The notes under the pieces are model-generated. The model ran no database searches, was not told where the DNA came from, and saw nothing but the letters and a program-made list of their open reading frames with translations. A program made the translations under genes and the position numbers. Shown here piece after piece: positions 44,950 to 56,172 of a DNA stretch of 64,000 nucleotides. Source of the stretch: Lycorma delicatula (taxonomy: Eukaryota > Arthropoda > Insecta > Hemiptera > Fulgoridae); the NCBI RefSeq assembly GCF_047948215.1, contig NC_134455.1:307786147-307850146 (forward strand). The letters are read 5' to 3'. Within the stretch, counting starts at the first letter, position 1. Each line of letters starts with the position of its first letter.

Positions 44950-46890
44950 AAAGTAAAATTAAAATGATTTTAAAATTAATTTGATTAAATGCATTTCATT
45001 ATAATTTTAATTTATTTGAATTTATTTGCATAGACTAAAAATAAAAAAACTTAATATATATTCCTACATTCATAACAAGTTTTGGACAAATCACACTTTC
45101 TATCTTGTAGACTCTTTAGATTGCTTCTTCGTGTATCTTTTTTTATTTTTATCACGTCAACTTTATTTTCTTGTAAACAGCATATATTTCAAGCAAACAA
45201 CGTTTGTATTTTTAAAGCTTGTTTGTAAGCCTACATGAACTTTAAATTCAAATTAAACAAATACAGTATTTACAAAATACAATCATAAGATCAATTTTTT
45301 AAAAAAGTCATTAAATAACACATTAATTTAAGTCATTCATTTAAGTTTTTATTTAAATTTTAAGTATTTGTTGGTTATGCAAAATTAGAAGCAGTAAGTT
45401 ATTGGTAGTTTATATTCAATATGATGCACTTCAACAAATTTAAAGAATTGAAAAAGTTTTTTTTTTATTTGTACTGAGTTTATGTAGTCTAATTCTTCAC
45501 TAATTTCATCATAATACCAATTTAAACATTCTATAAAATTTAATGTATTTAGAATAATAATCAAATTACAGACATGTAATATAACTGGAAAAGATGAAGT
45601 TATATAATACATTATTCCAATGAAAAAGAGGGACTGTTTTACTAGATTAATTTGCTGCTTGATACTGTTTGTTCCAACCTTTCTTTTTCTTGTAGTTGTA
45701 ACTTCAGTACATGAGATGCACTACATGAGATTGCTTCAAACATCAATCATAGTTGCTTTCTCTGAGAGTTCGTTCTCTATATACCCAGTCACTAAGGTGA
45801 ACAGAGTGGGGATGTCATTTAAAGGGACATTACTTGGATTTTGATGGGCTTGGGCATGGTGTTCAGCTAGGCAACAGAAAATTAGACACAGTGAAGAAAT
45901 CTAACTTACACTTCTCTGTTTTTCACTTTGCTCATAAACTTGTCTTTGGATCTTGTTACTTTTGGAAAAGCTGTGTCATTTCTGGTAGCAACTTATGATT
46001 CATATCAGGTTACAATGATTATCATTATGAAACAAAAACACATAAATTTTAAGTAGATCGCAACCCACAATCTAGAGGTAAATAGAGGTAAAATAATTAG
46101 ATTTTAATTTAATTGGCTATAACAGTGCTCCATAAAAATTTTCCTGAAAAAAATAAGCACATTAAAAAATGTGATGATATTTATTAAATAGTTAAATTCT
46201 CTATTCATAGAAAATTAAAATTAATATTGACAGCATTCACCTGCATGATGACATTCATAATTGTGCTTTACTCTTCATTAATCTAGCTGAAATAAAAAAA
46301 GATTAAAGGCCGATAACTGTATACTGTACAAGTTTCATTTTATTTAATTTCAGTGCAACAAAAAATACATAAATTTATTATATTACCCTCCCACTCACTA
46401 ACATCTCAAACCTTAATTGTACTGCTATATAGAATTAATATCATAGAGTAATAAAAATATACATTCGACTTCCTGAGTATAATTCTGATACAAAATAAAA
46501 ATTCAAATACAAAGATTTATTCTGAAGTTTTTTTATACCAGTTATCACTAAGTTTCATTCATGTTGGTAAAATGCAAGTACCAATTCAATATACCACATA
46601 GACAAAATTCCTTCTTTCTTCTACTAATAACAAATCAAAACATTCAAACAAGAAAAACTTTACGCATTACTAAAATATCATAATTAACTACAATTTTAAC
46701 TGTATGAATTATGCATTATATATTATTCAAACACAGAAAAATAAACCTTTTACATATCATAAATAAATGAATCAGAATGAAATTCGCATAAATATTAATT
46801 GATGCGATATTGTTTCTTTCTTTTAATACCCTCCCTAATCTTAACCTATTTTCCCCTAATAGTCATGTAATTTTATCTCATAATATACAA
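44950..46890. other. AT-rich intergenic DNA
   Basis: Open frames of 70-75 codons exist on both strands (for example - strand 45385-45612 and + strand 45620-45844), but none shows splice-bounded coding character or a family I know. Confidence 0.45.
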
Positions 46891-46893
46891 AAA

Positions 46894-47000
46894 TATAGAC
46901 TCTATTTATTACTAAAAAAAATGTACATGAGGATAAAATATGCTTTTTTTTTTATAGACTCTATTTATTACTAAAAAAAATGTACATGAGGATAAAATAT
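46894..47000. repeat. perfect 48-bp direct duplication
   Basis: 46894-46941 and 46953-47000 are identical (starting tatagactctatttattact), separated by gcttttttttt. Confidence 0.97.
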
Positions 47001-47099
47001 TGAGAAAGTTTTGCTGTAGTAAAGTCTTATTTAATGTAAGTTATTTTATTTAATATCCATAAAGTGCTGACTTTTAGCTACATTTTTTACTTAGCAGCA

Positions 47100-47290
47100 G
47101 TCATGGACTCTGAAGATCATAGACACAGTATGCCTTCCACTACCCTCTGTCTTCAACCACTCCCAACCAATAGTCTCTCACACCTAGTGTCTCAAAGACA
47201 TTAAGGAAGTCATCTACCTACATTCTTCTAGATCCTCCAGTTGGTGATCCTCGACTGAAATACAAGGCATCGTATCATCAGAATCAGAAC
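47100..47290 (-). pseudogene. LINE ORF2 C-terminal fragment (endonuclease-RT type)
   Basis: The - strand reading TGGSRRM*VDDFLNVFETLG followed by VRDYWLGVVEDRG*WKAYCV matches the conserved C-terminal tail of insect endonuclease-RT proteins (GRPR-RWVDDV...LGVRDW...DR-EW). Two stops replace Trp/Arg-type codons. It is a short fossil next to the Copia remnant. A related but different C-terminus lies on the + strand at 52860-52998. Confidence 0.7.
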
Positions 47291-47369
47291 TAAATATTCA
47301 AGTAGACTGAAGAAATTATATGTATTGAAATAGGTAGTGTCAGTGCAAAAACCCTCATGAAATCAATTC

Positions 47370-47608
47370 TGTTAGTTTCTGCTGTAAAGTGCTTTAAATA
47401 AATACACACATTGACAACCCAAATTTTACTTCTTAGATGTAACTTTAATAACTCACACAAGAATTCATAACTCTAACCAGAACTTACATATACTGTATGT
47501 ATTATTTTTTTATTGTTCTTGTACTTCTTTTTTTCTTTACACTACTGTTACTATCGATGTTTGCTTGCTATTAGTCGATACTAGAAACATCTCGATTGTA
47601 TCATAACA
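47370..47608 (-). repeat. putative 3' LTR of a Copia element
   Basis: On the - strand a purine-rich tract (atttagggaggg, 47609-47620) directly precedes TGTTATGATAC at 47608, and a CTAACA end lies at 47370. That gives a 239-bp segment with TG...CA termini. It sits downstream of the pol remnant, as expected. No second LTR is in the window to confirm it. Confidence 0.55.
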
Positions 47609-47777
47609 CCCTCCCTAAATTGAAATGTTTACAACAAAAATAATATGTACAATTATAACAACCTTACAAATATAACAAATATTACATTATCATAACACAA
47701 CACAACAAAACACAATGAAGAACAAAACATAATGAACTTTAAGAATGTCAACAAAAAATAAAAAGAAACATCAGTTG

Positions 47778-48592
47778 TTACTTTTCATTTAATATTAGTT
47801 TTCTTACAAATGACACTTTACCAAGAGGCTTGATGAGAATGTCAGCAACTTGAACATCTGATAGAACACACATACGTCTATTATACCTAGCTTAATTTTC
47901 TCTTGAATAACATAATACCTAACGTCAATGTGCTTCAACCATTAAGACTGCTTACAAGATTTACTAATTCATATAGCTGACAAATTCTCCTCAAATAAAA
48001 GTACATCTAAATCACTTGAATTCATCACATTAAATTCAATTAAAATATTTTGAAAGCAACAAGCCTCACTGACATATTGACTGAGGGTTATACATTCTGC
48101 CTCAGTGAAGGTCAGAGCAACACAAGACTGTTTCTCTGAACATCAAGACACAGAACAATTAAAAATTTTACCCAATGTCCCAATGTCTGACTTTCTGTCA
48201 GTAGTGTCACCACCCTAGTCACCATCTACAAAACTTTTGATAATATCAGTAGTAGAACTTTTACTATAAACTAATATCAAATCAAGAGTTCCTTTAATGT
48301 AACACTGTTTTTAGACAAATTAATAAATCATTACTAGCACAAATTTTGTATTTGCTTAGAATACTAATACTTGCACACAAATCTAATCTGCTGCCTAACA
48401 TCGCATACATAATATACATACATATATAATACAAAATATTATTTTTAGACACTTATTTTCTATCTTAGTATTTTCTGGTTTTTCTCTTAGCACATAATTA
48501 TTATCAATTGGAGAAGAGAAAGTTTTACAATCAAACATATTGAAATGCTTTAGTACATTTTCCAGATAATTACTTTGATTCAAAGTTATCAT
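47778..48592 (-). pseudogene. Copia (Ty1-like) pol remnant: RT C-terminus and RNase H
   Basis: The first segment, ITLNQSNYLENVLKHFNMFD then CKTFSSPIDNNYVLREKPEN, matches the connection between RT and RNase H of Copia elements. After a broken section, RNase H follows: SCVALTFTEAECITLSQYVS (family: VALSSTEAEY-ALS), LLFEENLSAI (family: L-EDN-SAI), KHIDVRYYVIQEKI (family: KHIDIRYHFIREK). The end VQVADILIKPLGKVSF is the typical C-terminal segment, with the stop at 47778-47780. Several stops and frame changes occur between 48110 and 48400. It is a degraded LTR retrotransposon, not a host gene. Confidence 0.85.
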
Positions 48593-48599
48593 GCTTCAA

Positions 48600-51500
48600 G
48601 TTATATCATATCAAATTTCTACATTTTACAGGATAAAAATTTTCTTGAAATTGAAGAAAAATAGACACTATATACATACACAGAAATAACCACCATATAC
48701 AAAGAATTTTATGATATGAATTTTGTATTTTTGGAATCAGAAATCTTAAAAGAATGCCAACATTAATTCATTGGTGTTCTTCCAGATGTAAGTTCCCTAT
48801 TTTTAAGAAGGGAACACCTTATAACTTTTTTTTTTAATTTCCTAAACATTTTAGATTTTTATTTATTTTGTTTCTTTTGTAATATCTTCTTAAATTGAAT
48901 CCTCAGCCAAAAAACCATGTTATATGTAACTGTTTCATCCATAAAGAATGAAAGAAACAGTCAGGCAGATAAATAGATGACCTCTTAAAATAAAAATAAA
49001 AACTCTTTTGCTATAAAACTCACTGAAATTTTACTTTTAATTTTCTACCTTCAATTATTTAAATAACCTGAAATCTCAGCAATCATTTGATAAAGTAGAT
49101 TTTTTTAGAAAAAGCAGTGATTTTTTTCAAGTAAATGCAGATATATATAAGTATAACCTGCAATAGTAATAAAATAACTACAAATTAAAGAGATCCTGAA
49201 ATATAAAACAAAATAAAATCATTGAATGTACCCATTCGTTCTTGTAGAATCTTTTAAATAGTGCTTTTGTCTCAGGGAAACTCAAAATGAGAAATATAAA
49301 AAGTAGAAAAGTTGGTTTTTGACTTAGAGGAGTATTTTCCTCTCAACCACTCAGTTCCTCAATGTTTTTCATAGGGAAAGATGTATTACAAACATTATAT
49401 ATAGTAATGTTTGTAATACATATAGTATAGTATAGTATAGTTATACATATAGTAATGTTTGCGCATGCATATGCGTTTGAATAAAAAACAAAGGTCAATT
49501 TTTTTTAAATTGCTGTAAGATAAAAATAGATTTCATTGATTCAAATAATATTTAGAAATATTCTGCAAAGATTTATTGAAATTAAATATCTTATGTGATT
49601 AAAGAATGGGTAACTTGGCTTATGTACAGTAATAGCTTCATGACTATCTTTCCTATCAAAATTGTTAATTTTGATGTCTTTCATCTTTCACGATGAAAGA
49701 CATTTAAAGCGATTGCTTAGCTTAAGGTGTGTTCTACCAGATAGATTAATAACTTAGCATATACAAGTAAAAATTATTATTAGAATCAAATATACAAAAA
49801 CAAAGTAATAAAAAATTAAAAAATTGATGCAGTGTTGTCTATTTGACATCATTAACTCATCAAGATGCAGCAGTATAAATGAAGGTTAGAATAAAGTTAA
49901 TTTTCTGAATAAAGAACAGGTTTATGCCTCTAAATACATGTGCTATGTTATTAACACGTGCTACCACTAACAAGTGAATTATAATGGCAATTAGTGTATT
50001 TCAACTGCTGATATCTTTATATAATCAGCACATCAATAAAATATATCCATGGAAAATATCTTTTAGACAAAATTTTATAAAAATTTAATTTAATTATAAA
50101 AATGAAATTCAAGCAATTAAATTAGAAATACTTTCATATCAAGAGGAAGCAGTAGCTGCTAAATTGATTTTTAATTACTATAATGTAAGTATTTATCACA
50201 ACCAATGTTAACACTAACTGCAAGCTTCATTAACAATTGATCTACTCTTTAAGAACAGTGCCTTAAAAATTGATACAGAGTTTTTCATTTTTACACATAG
50301 TATTTTTTGTATGAATTGATCTGATGTGAATAAATTTGATCCTGTTAATTTTATTCATAACTGTTAGTAGAAATAATCACTCACTAGTGCATAGAGTACT
50401 AAATTAGGATGGCACTTGAATTAACAAACAAATATTTTGATCAATTACACTCCCAGGAGTTAAAACTATGATGTTATTGAAACCAAAAATAAAAATTAAT
50501 AATATTGTTGTATCACAATTTTTATTTAATTTTCATAATAGTTTAATTTTCATGGAAAACAGTTAGGGTCTTTGCTTCCATCCTAAAGTTTTTGGATTCA
50601 CTTTCTTGATAGTTTGATATTTTCTACAAGTTACAAAATACATTCATTATCAAAAGAATAGAAGGAAGGTAACTTTAACTTAGAGCAAACTTTTAGTTGC
50701 CAGAGTAAATAAAAAATTTTTGTTATATCCATTTAAAAAAAAAAAATAATCTAGAAATTATATGAACAAAAATCTTAACTACTTATGATTTTATGACAAA
50801 ATCAGCTGTTACATTATCCCAAAAATCAAAATTTCTGTTTCCTTCCCACTCAATTTTATAAATGCAACATCATTAGCAGTGTTTATGACAAGTTACCTTA
50901 TGTATAAAATGTATCATTTTAAATATATAATTTTTTCATTAATAGTGAATTTTTAACAATATGGATTAATGTTTTATATTATTCATTAATTTTATTTGAA
51001 TTACTTTATACATATATAAATATCTCAACATTCTTCACTGCTAGATTTTCTAGTTTATTCATCAAATAAATGTGTAATATTCCTCTGTGTTAATGAGAAA
51101 ATGCTAATCCATCAAAGAATAATTAGCCCTACTTCTTTAATTAAGTTAACATTTAATATGCATGACAATCAGAGATAGTAACTAAATACATTTTATTTAT
51201 TTACTTAGTCGGTTATTTATTGACTAAGTGTTACTGTTAACTTATTAATATGAGTACATAGCTAAAAATGTATTCAGTATAATATGTAGATAGTTTATAA
51301 TTGAAAATATTACTGTACATAATTTTAATTTGGTTTAAATACCCACTTCTCACTGTTTAGGTTTAGAGGAATTCAATTTGAAACAGTAGAATTTTTCTAA
51401 TATTTATTATAAAGTTTTTTCTGAAGGAATTGTGAATGAGAGTTCATCAGCCTGACGCTCAAGAGTGAAAGTGCAGTTATTGAGTTCACGTTAATTGAGA

Positions 51501-51830
51501 TACTGCATCTAAAAAAAAAACATTAAGAAGAAAATTTGAGCATATTTCACAGACAATCCCACAAGCAGAAGATTTGCAGCCTTTTACATTCAGAGATAGA
51601 TTATAGTTCTTGTAATAAATTCATTCTTGAATCTAATATGGATGGTGTTTCAACAATTTTGTCAATTGTTGACCAGTTTTGTTAATACATGCATAATAGT
51701 TTGCTAAACCCAGTAACATAATGTATCAAAAAATGTATAAGCATAGATACATTCACATTGAACATGCTCTCCTCCACCCACATCCAAATTTACTTTATAC
51801 TCACTATATCTCCCTCTATGAATCATGAGA
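48600..51830. other. AT-rich intergenic DNA
   Basis: No gene was recognised. It contains the hairpin at 49381-49421, a (TATAG)n stretch at about 49421-49441, and an 11-bp inverted pair (atgtctttcat / atgaaagacat) near 49672-49701. Confidence 0.5.
49381..49421. repeat. perfect 17-bp inverted repeat, 7-nt loop
   Basis: atgtattacaaacatta (49381-49397) and its exact reverse complement (49405-49421). The motif atatagtaatgtttg recurs at about 49446-49460. Confidence 0.95.
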
Positions 51831-52023
51831 CCTTGTCATTGGTGAGGGGGCTTGAGTGCTCAGTGATACAGAGTAGCTGGACCATAGGTGCAACTATATC
51901 GGAGAGGTATCTGTTGAGAGCCAGATTAAGGAATGATTCCTGAAAGAGGGCAGCAACTCTTTCACTAGTTGTTAAGGGAGTAGGTCAGGATGACTTAAAC
52001 TTAGGTGGAATCCAGAGATAGAA

Positions 52024-52998
52024 GAACAATTGCTAACATTTACAGAAACCAAACAGCAACAGTAATAATTGAAGAACATAAGAAAGAAGCCGTAATAAGA
52101 AAGGGAGTCTGACAAGGATGTTCCCTATCCTCATTATTTTTTAATCTTTACATAGAACTAGCAGTTAATGATGTTAAAGAACAATTTAGATTTAGAGTAA
52201 CAGTACCAGGTGAAAAGATAAAGATGCTACGATTTGCTGATGGTGTAGTAATTTTAGCTGAGAGTAAAAAGAATTTAGAAGGAACAATGAACAGCATGGT
52301 TGAAGTCATGGCAAGAACTACCGCATGAAAATAAACAAAACAAAACAAAAGTAATGAAATGTAGTAGAAATAACAAAGATGAACCACTGAATGTGAAAAT
52401 AGGAGGAGAAAAGATTTTATGGAGGTAGAAGAATTTTGTTATTTGGGAAGTAGAATTACTTAAGATGGAAGAAGCAAGAGCGATATAAAATGCCGAATAG
52501 CACAAGCGAAACAAGCCTTCAGTTAGAAATATAATTTATTTACATCAAAAATTAATTTAAGTGTCAGGAAAAATTTTTGAAAGTATATATTTGGAGCGTC
52601 GCTTTATATGGAAGTGAAACTTGGACGATCGGAGTACCTGAGAAGAAAAGATTAGAAGCTTTTGAAATGTGGTGCTATAGGAGAATGTTAAAAATCAGAT
52701 GAGTGGATAAAGTGACAAATGAAGAGGTGGTGCGGCAAATTGATGAAGAAAGAAGCATCTGGAAAAATATAGTTAAAAGAAGTGACAGACTTATAGGCCA
52801 CATATTAAGGCATCCTGGAATAGTTGCTTTAATATTGGAGGTACAGGTAGAAGGAAAAAATTGTGCAGGCAGGCAGCAGTTGGATTATTTAAAACAAATT
52901 GTTAGGGATGTAGGATGTAGGAGGTATACCGAAATGAAATGACTAGCACTAGATAGGGAATCTTGGAGAGCTGCATCAAAGCAGTCAAATGACTCATG
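52024..52998 (+). pseudogene. endonuclease-RT LINE, reverse transcriptase and C-terminal domain
   Basis: From about 52024 the + strand reads IANIYRNQTATVIIEEHKKE, then KGV*QGCSLSSLFFNLYIE. This is the RT motif G-x-R-Q-G-C-S-L-S-P with the Arg codon turned into TGA. Next come KIKMLRFADGVVILAESKKN (the FADD box with the second Asp changed to Gly, so catalysis is lost), EEFCYLGSRIT, FLKVYIWSVALYGSETWTIG and EAFEMWCYRRMLKI. The C-terminal part (52703-52942) reads TNEEVVRQIDEERSIWKNIV and SDRLIGHILRHPG, and ends near 52998. Sequence at about 51838-51905 (ggtgagggggcttgagtgct ...) upstream is probably a second repeat. It is rather well preserved but dead by at least two catalytic or nonsense changes plus frameshifts. 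Confidence 0.9.
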
Positions 52999-53336
52999 AC
53001 AAAGAACTCACTATAATGTAAAATAGATGAAAACTTAAATGGTGGGAACATTATCTCAGATGTGAAATAGAACAGTATTGAATAAAACTATAAGGTCTTT
53101 ATCTAGTAAAAAATTATAATGTATGTAACATGCAAGTAGATATAGTACTAAAAGCTATATCTTGCCAAAAACAAATTTAGAAACTGTTTCAATGCACAGC
53201 ATATTCTTGTTGTATAAAGGAAATTCATATTGACATCTTCAGTTAGTTATAATCATATAACCATGACTTTTTAATCTTCTTTTTTGCATTAAATAAATAC
53301 ACCATTTGAAAACCATCCATTCTCTAAAACTTTTAC

Positions 53337-53526
53337 CTTAAATTGTAACTCAAAAATTTTGTTGTGTTTCTTTCTTGCTAAAATATGACACTTCAAATCA
53401 ATATATGAGAACAGTATATCTGAGGTTTTCAGTGCATTAGCAATGCATCTAATTCCCGCAGCAACCAGATCTTTACACGCAGTACTTGAATGCAAAGGCC
53501 CTTTCATCAGAGTACACTGGTGGTCT
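53337..53526 (-). CDS. possible exon of an unidentified gene
   Basis: On the - strand an acceptor-like pyrimidine tract ending cacttgag precedes 53526, and a donor AAG|GTAAAA follows 53337. Between them about 63 codons are open (DHQCTLMKGPLHSSTACKDL, VAAGIRCIANALKTSDILFS, YIDLKCHILARKKHNKIFEL). The segment is richer in GC and has more even codon use than its surroundings, which suggests protein coding. No family was recognised. It lies downstream of the terminal exon of the gene at 55.7-62.8 kb, so it would belong to a different transcript, or be a pseudogene or retrocopy fragment. No matching next exon was found. Confidence 0.35.
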
Positions 53527-53593
53527 CTCAAGTGAAAAATATGACTACTACAAGAATAACATGCATCAAAGTATCAGTTTGACCATGTACACT

Positions 53594-53892
53594 TTTCTTT
53601 CTTTTTCCTGTTTAGCCTCCGGTAACTACCATTTAGATAATTCTTCAGAGGATGAATGAGGATGATATGTATGAGTGTAAATGAAGTGTAGTCTTGTACA
53701 TTCTCAGTTCGACCATTCCTGTGATGTGTGGTTAATTGAAACCCAACCACCAAAGAACACCGGTATCCACGATCTAGTATTCAAATCCGTGTAAAAATAA
53801 CTGGCTTTACTAGGACTTGAACGCTGGAACTCTCGGCTTACAAATCAACTGATTTAGGAAGACGCGTTCACCACTAGACCAACCCGGTGGGT
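53594..53892 (-). mobile_element. SINE family A (copy 6), full length with 16-bp target duplication
   Basis: The whole element is present: head acccaccgggttggtctagt, B box CGTTCAAGTCC, body gatcgtggataccggtgttc and tail gaagaattatctaaatggta. It ends tccggaggctaaacaggaaa and an A-rich end. tttgaccatgtacact flanks it at 53578-53593 and 53893-53908. Best reference copy in the window. Confidence 0.96.
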
Positions 53893-53909
53893 TTTGACCA
53901 TGTACACTC

Positions 53910-55670
53910 AACCACCATGTACCAACCATGTAGGTTTTGCTTGTACTCCACTTACCGTAACAAACCAGTTATGACTTCATAATGTTTGGCTTACCAAAAA
54001 ACCTACCAAACATCTTAATGGTAATGTCCATACTAGGAACATGTATTTTTTTTTTATTTCTGAAGTCAATGGAAATTTCTTGTAAAATTCTTTCTTGATT
54101 AAACTGACTAAATCTGTACAACAGACTGACAATTAAGAATAGAAATTATTGGAGAAAAAGAAATTATTTGCAAATAACAGAGAAAATGCAGAGTATATGG
54201 AGGTTGCAAATTTTTCTTTGTTATTCATTTTTTCTATTCGCTTTATTTTCATTGTCCTTTAAATAGAATAGTTACAGATTCAATTTTTTTTTAAATAAAA
54301 ATTGTTAATGCTACATTTTTTATTTTACAAAAACAATTTTTTGTCTTTTAAACTTTAAATTTGCAAAAAAATTTTAGTATTTTTCACCAGTTTCTTATTT
54401 TATACTGTTTCCAAGATGGTAGCCAAAATACTTCTAAAATTTATGTTTTTCTTTGTATTCAAGGTTTTCATGTTTTATCTATTTATTTATTTTTTTTAAT
54501 GTTAATATATTTACTAAATTTCAAGTTGGAAAGCAGGATAGAAATATTCTTTCATAATTACAATGTAGTTTTTATGTTCAGACAAATTATCAGAACATAA
54601 ATTTTCTTGAATAAAATAATTATTTTTCTATATTCATCATAACTACATGACATAATTGAAAAAATTTCTATATTTCCTTATGGCTAAAAGAATAAAAAAT
54701 ATTAAACATAATATTACTTTAACATTTATATAATAATAATTTTTATTACTTTTTATTACACAGAAATTAAAAATTAAAAAATTAATTACTGCAATGGTTT
54801 GTAGAAAAAACCTAACTGAAATCTTTTATAAACATTTTATTAAACCTTTAATAAAAAAAATTTGTTTTAAAATTCTAATTATAACAAATGACAACAATAG
54901 CTTATTTAAATGATTATGATAATTTAATACTATATTAGCACTTAATATAAGTTGTAAAATGTGAACATTCTTATAAAGTTCTTCAGGATTCAACAAATAA
55001 TTGTATATGTATTCCTAGACAAATAGATTAGTTTTTAACAATTATAGATTAGTTAATGTGGATAAAGCACAATCATACTCTTCCAAAGAATAACAATTTA
55101 AAATCTGATTTCATTTTCACCATCCAGAAATAACCATTATTTCAAAAATATACTGGAAAACTTGTCAATTGTAAATTAAAATTACTTATTTTCTAGATAA
55201 ATTCTAATACCTTACTAAAGTTAGAATATTTTTCTTTTTTCTTACTTACACAATTGGTTTTTCATTTGTTATACAACAGAAAAGAAATATTTCAATTACA
55301 TATATTTATGTTTATGTAACCAATCAAAGCATATAGTTCAATAACATCTTTTCAAGTAGTATTTCTAGATGAATTAAGAACAATAACTCCTACAAATAAA
55401 CTGATTCTTAGTTGCAAATTAATAAAAAAATAAATAAAATTTAAAATTACACAATAAGTTGGGTTAAAATTAATGAGATTTATCATTCATTAGATTAAAT
55501 AACTGAATATAAAAGCAGATTAAGTCTAGAAAAAAGCACTATGTAATAGCTGTGGCATTAAATTACAAATCTAAATATTGATTCTCAGTTTCAGTTTTTT
55601 CCAGTTTTAGAATTAAAAGTTAATGAAATTTATTCTTGAAAAACACATTATTCATTTTTTCAACAATTTT
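53910..55670. other. AT-rich intergenic DNA and 3' flank
   Basis: No gene or known repeat was recognised. On the - strand, AATAAA (tttatt on +, 55629-55634) lies about 42 bp after the stop at 55676 and is the likely poly(A) signal of the next gene. Confidence 0.5.
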
Positions 55671-55675
55671 ACTAA

Positions 55676-56172
55676 TTAAGTAGTTTTTGCCACAGATTCT
55701 TTTTCACTCTCTGAAACTGATTTTGGTGTAATAAGTGATTCTTCCTCAGAACTTGTAGAATAAATATCAGTTTTAATCGTACTTGTTTTTAAATTCTGTT
55801 TAGTGGGTAGATTTTGTTGAGAAAATGTTGGTAGTTGTGGGTAAGCAGGTAGTACAACTGGTCCAGGTCTTCTCCATGAAGGAGAAAATGGTGTTTGTCC
55901 TACCATATCTGGAGTATAACGGACTGAGTAATCATCTGGTACAGGAGGTTGAGAAAAAGGATAATATGAATAAAACTTCCGAGGTATTTCTCCAACACGT
56001 GTTTTGGCAGAATCATCAGAATTTCTCCATCCTTTATCGAGAGAGTTTCTTTGAAAATTCCATATATTGTATGGTTTTTCAGCTTCATTCAATATAGCAT
56101 CTGTATCTACAACACCTTTATATATCGGCACTTCTGAATTCTTTCCATTAGATATTAAAGAGACTTTATCAC
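55676..56172 (-). CDS. unidentified protein, terminal exon with Pro/Ser/Thr-rich tail
   Basis: On the - strand, acceptor tttattacag precedes 56172. Two bases complete a Gly codon with the base left over from the exon at 62508-62801, then 164 codons run to a stop at 55676-55678. The reading starts DKVSLISNGKNSEVPIYKGV and continues VDTDAILNEAEKPYNIWNFQ. A basic and aromatic part follows (NSLDKGWRNSDDSAKTRVGE, RKFYSYYPFSQPPVPDDYSV), then a proline-rich section (WRRPGPVVLPAYPQLPTFSQ). The end is acidic and Ser/Thr-rich (YSTSSEEESLITPKSVSESE). No Cys and no membrane segment is seen. I do not recognise the family. The Ser/Glu clusters look like phosphorylation or glycosylation sites, which is only an inference. 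Confidence 0.82.

Noticed and set aside
45385..45844. Two divergent frames of about 75 codons
   Set aside because: AT-driven hydrophobic readings without splice support or similarity that I can recognise.
55825..56097. 90-codon + strand frame opposite the terminal exon
   Set aside because: Antisense shadow of the - strand exon 55676-56172.
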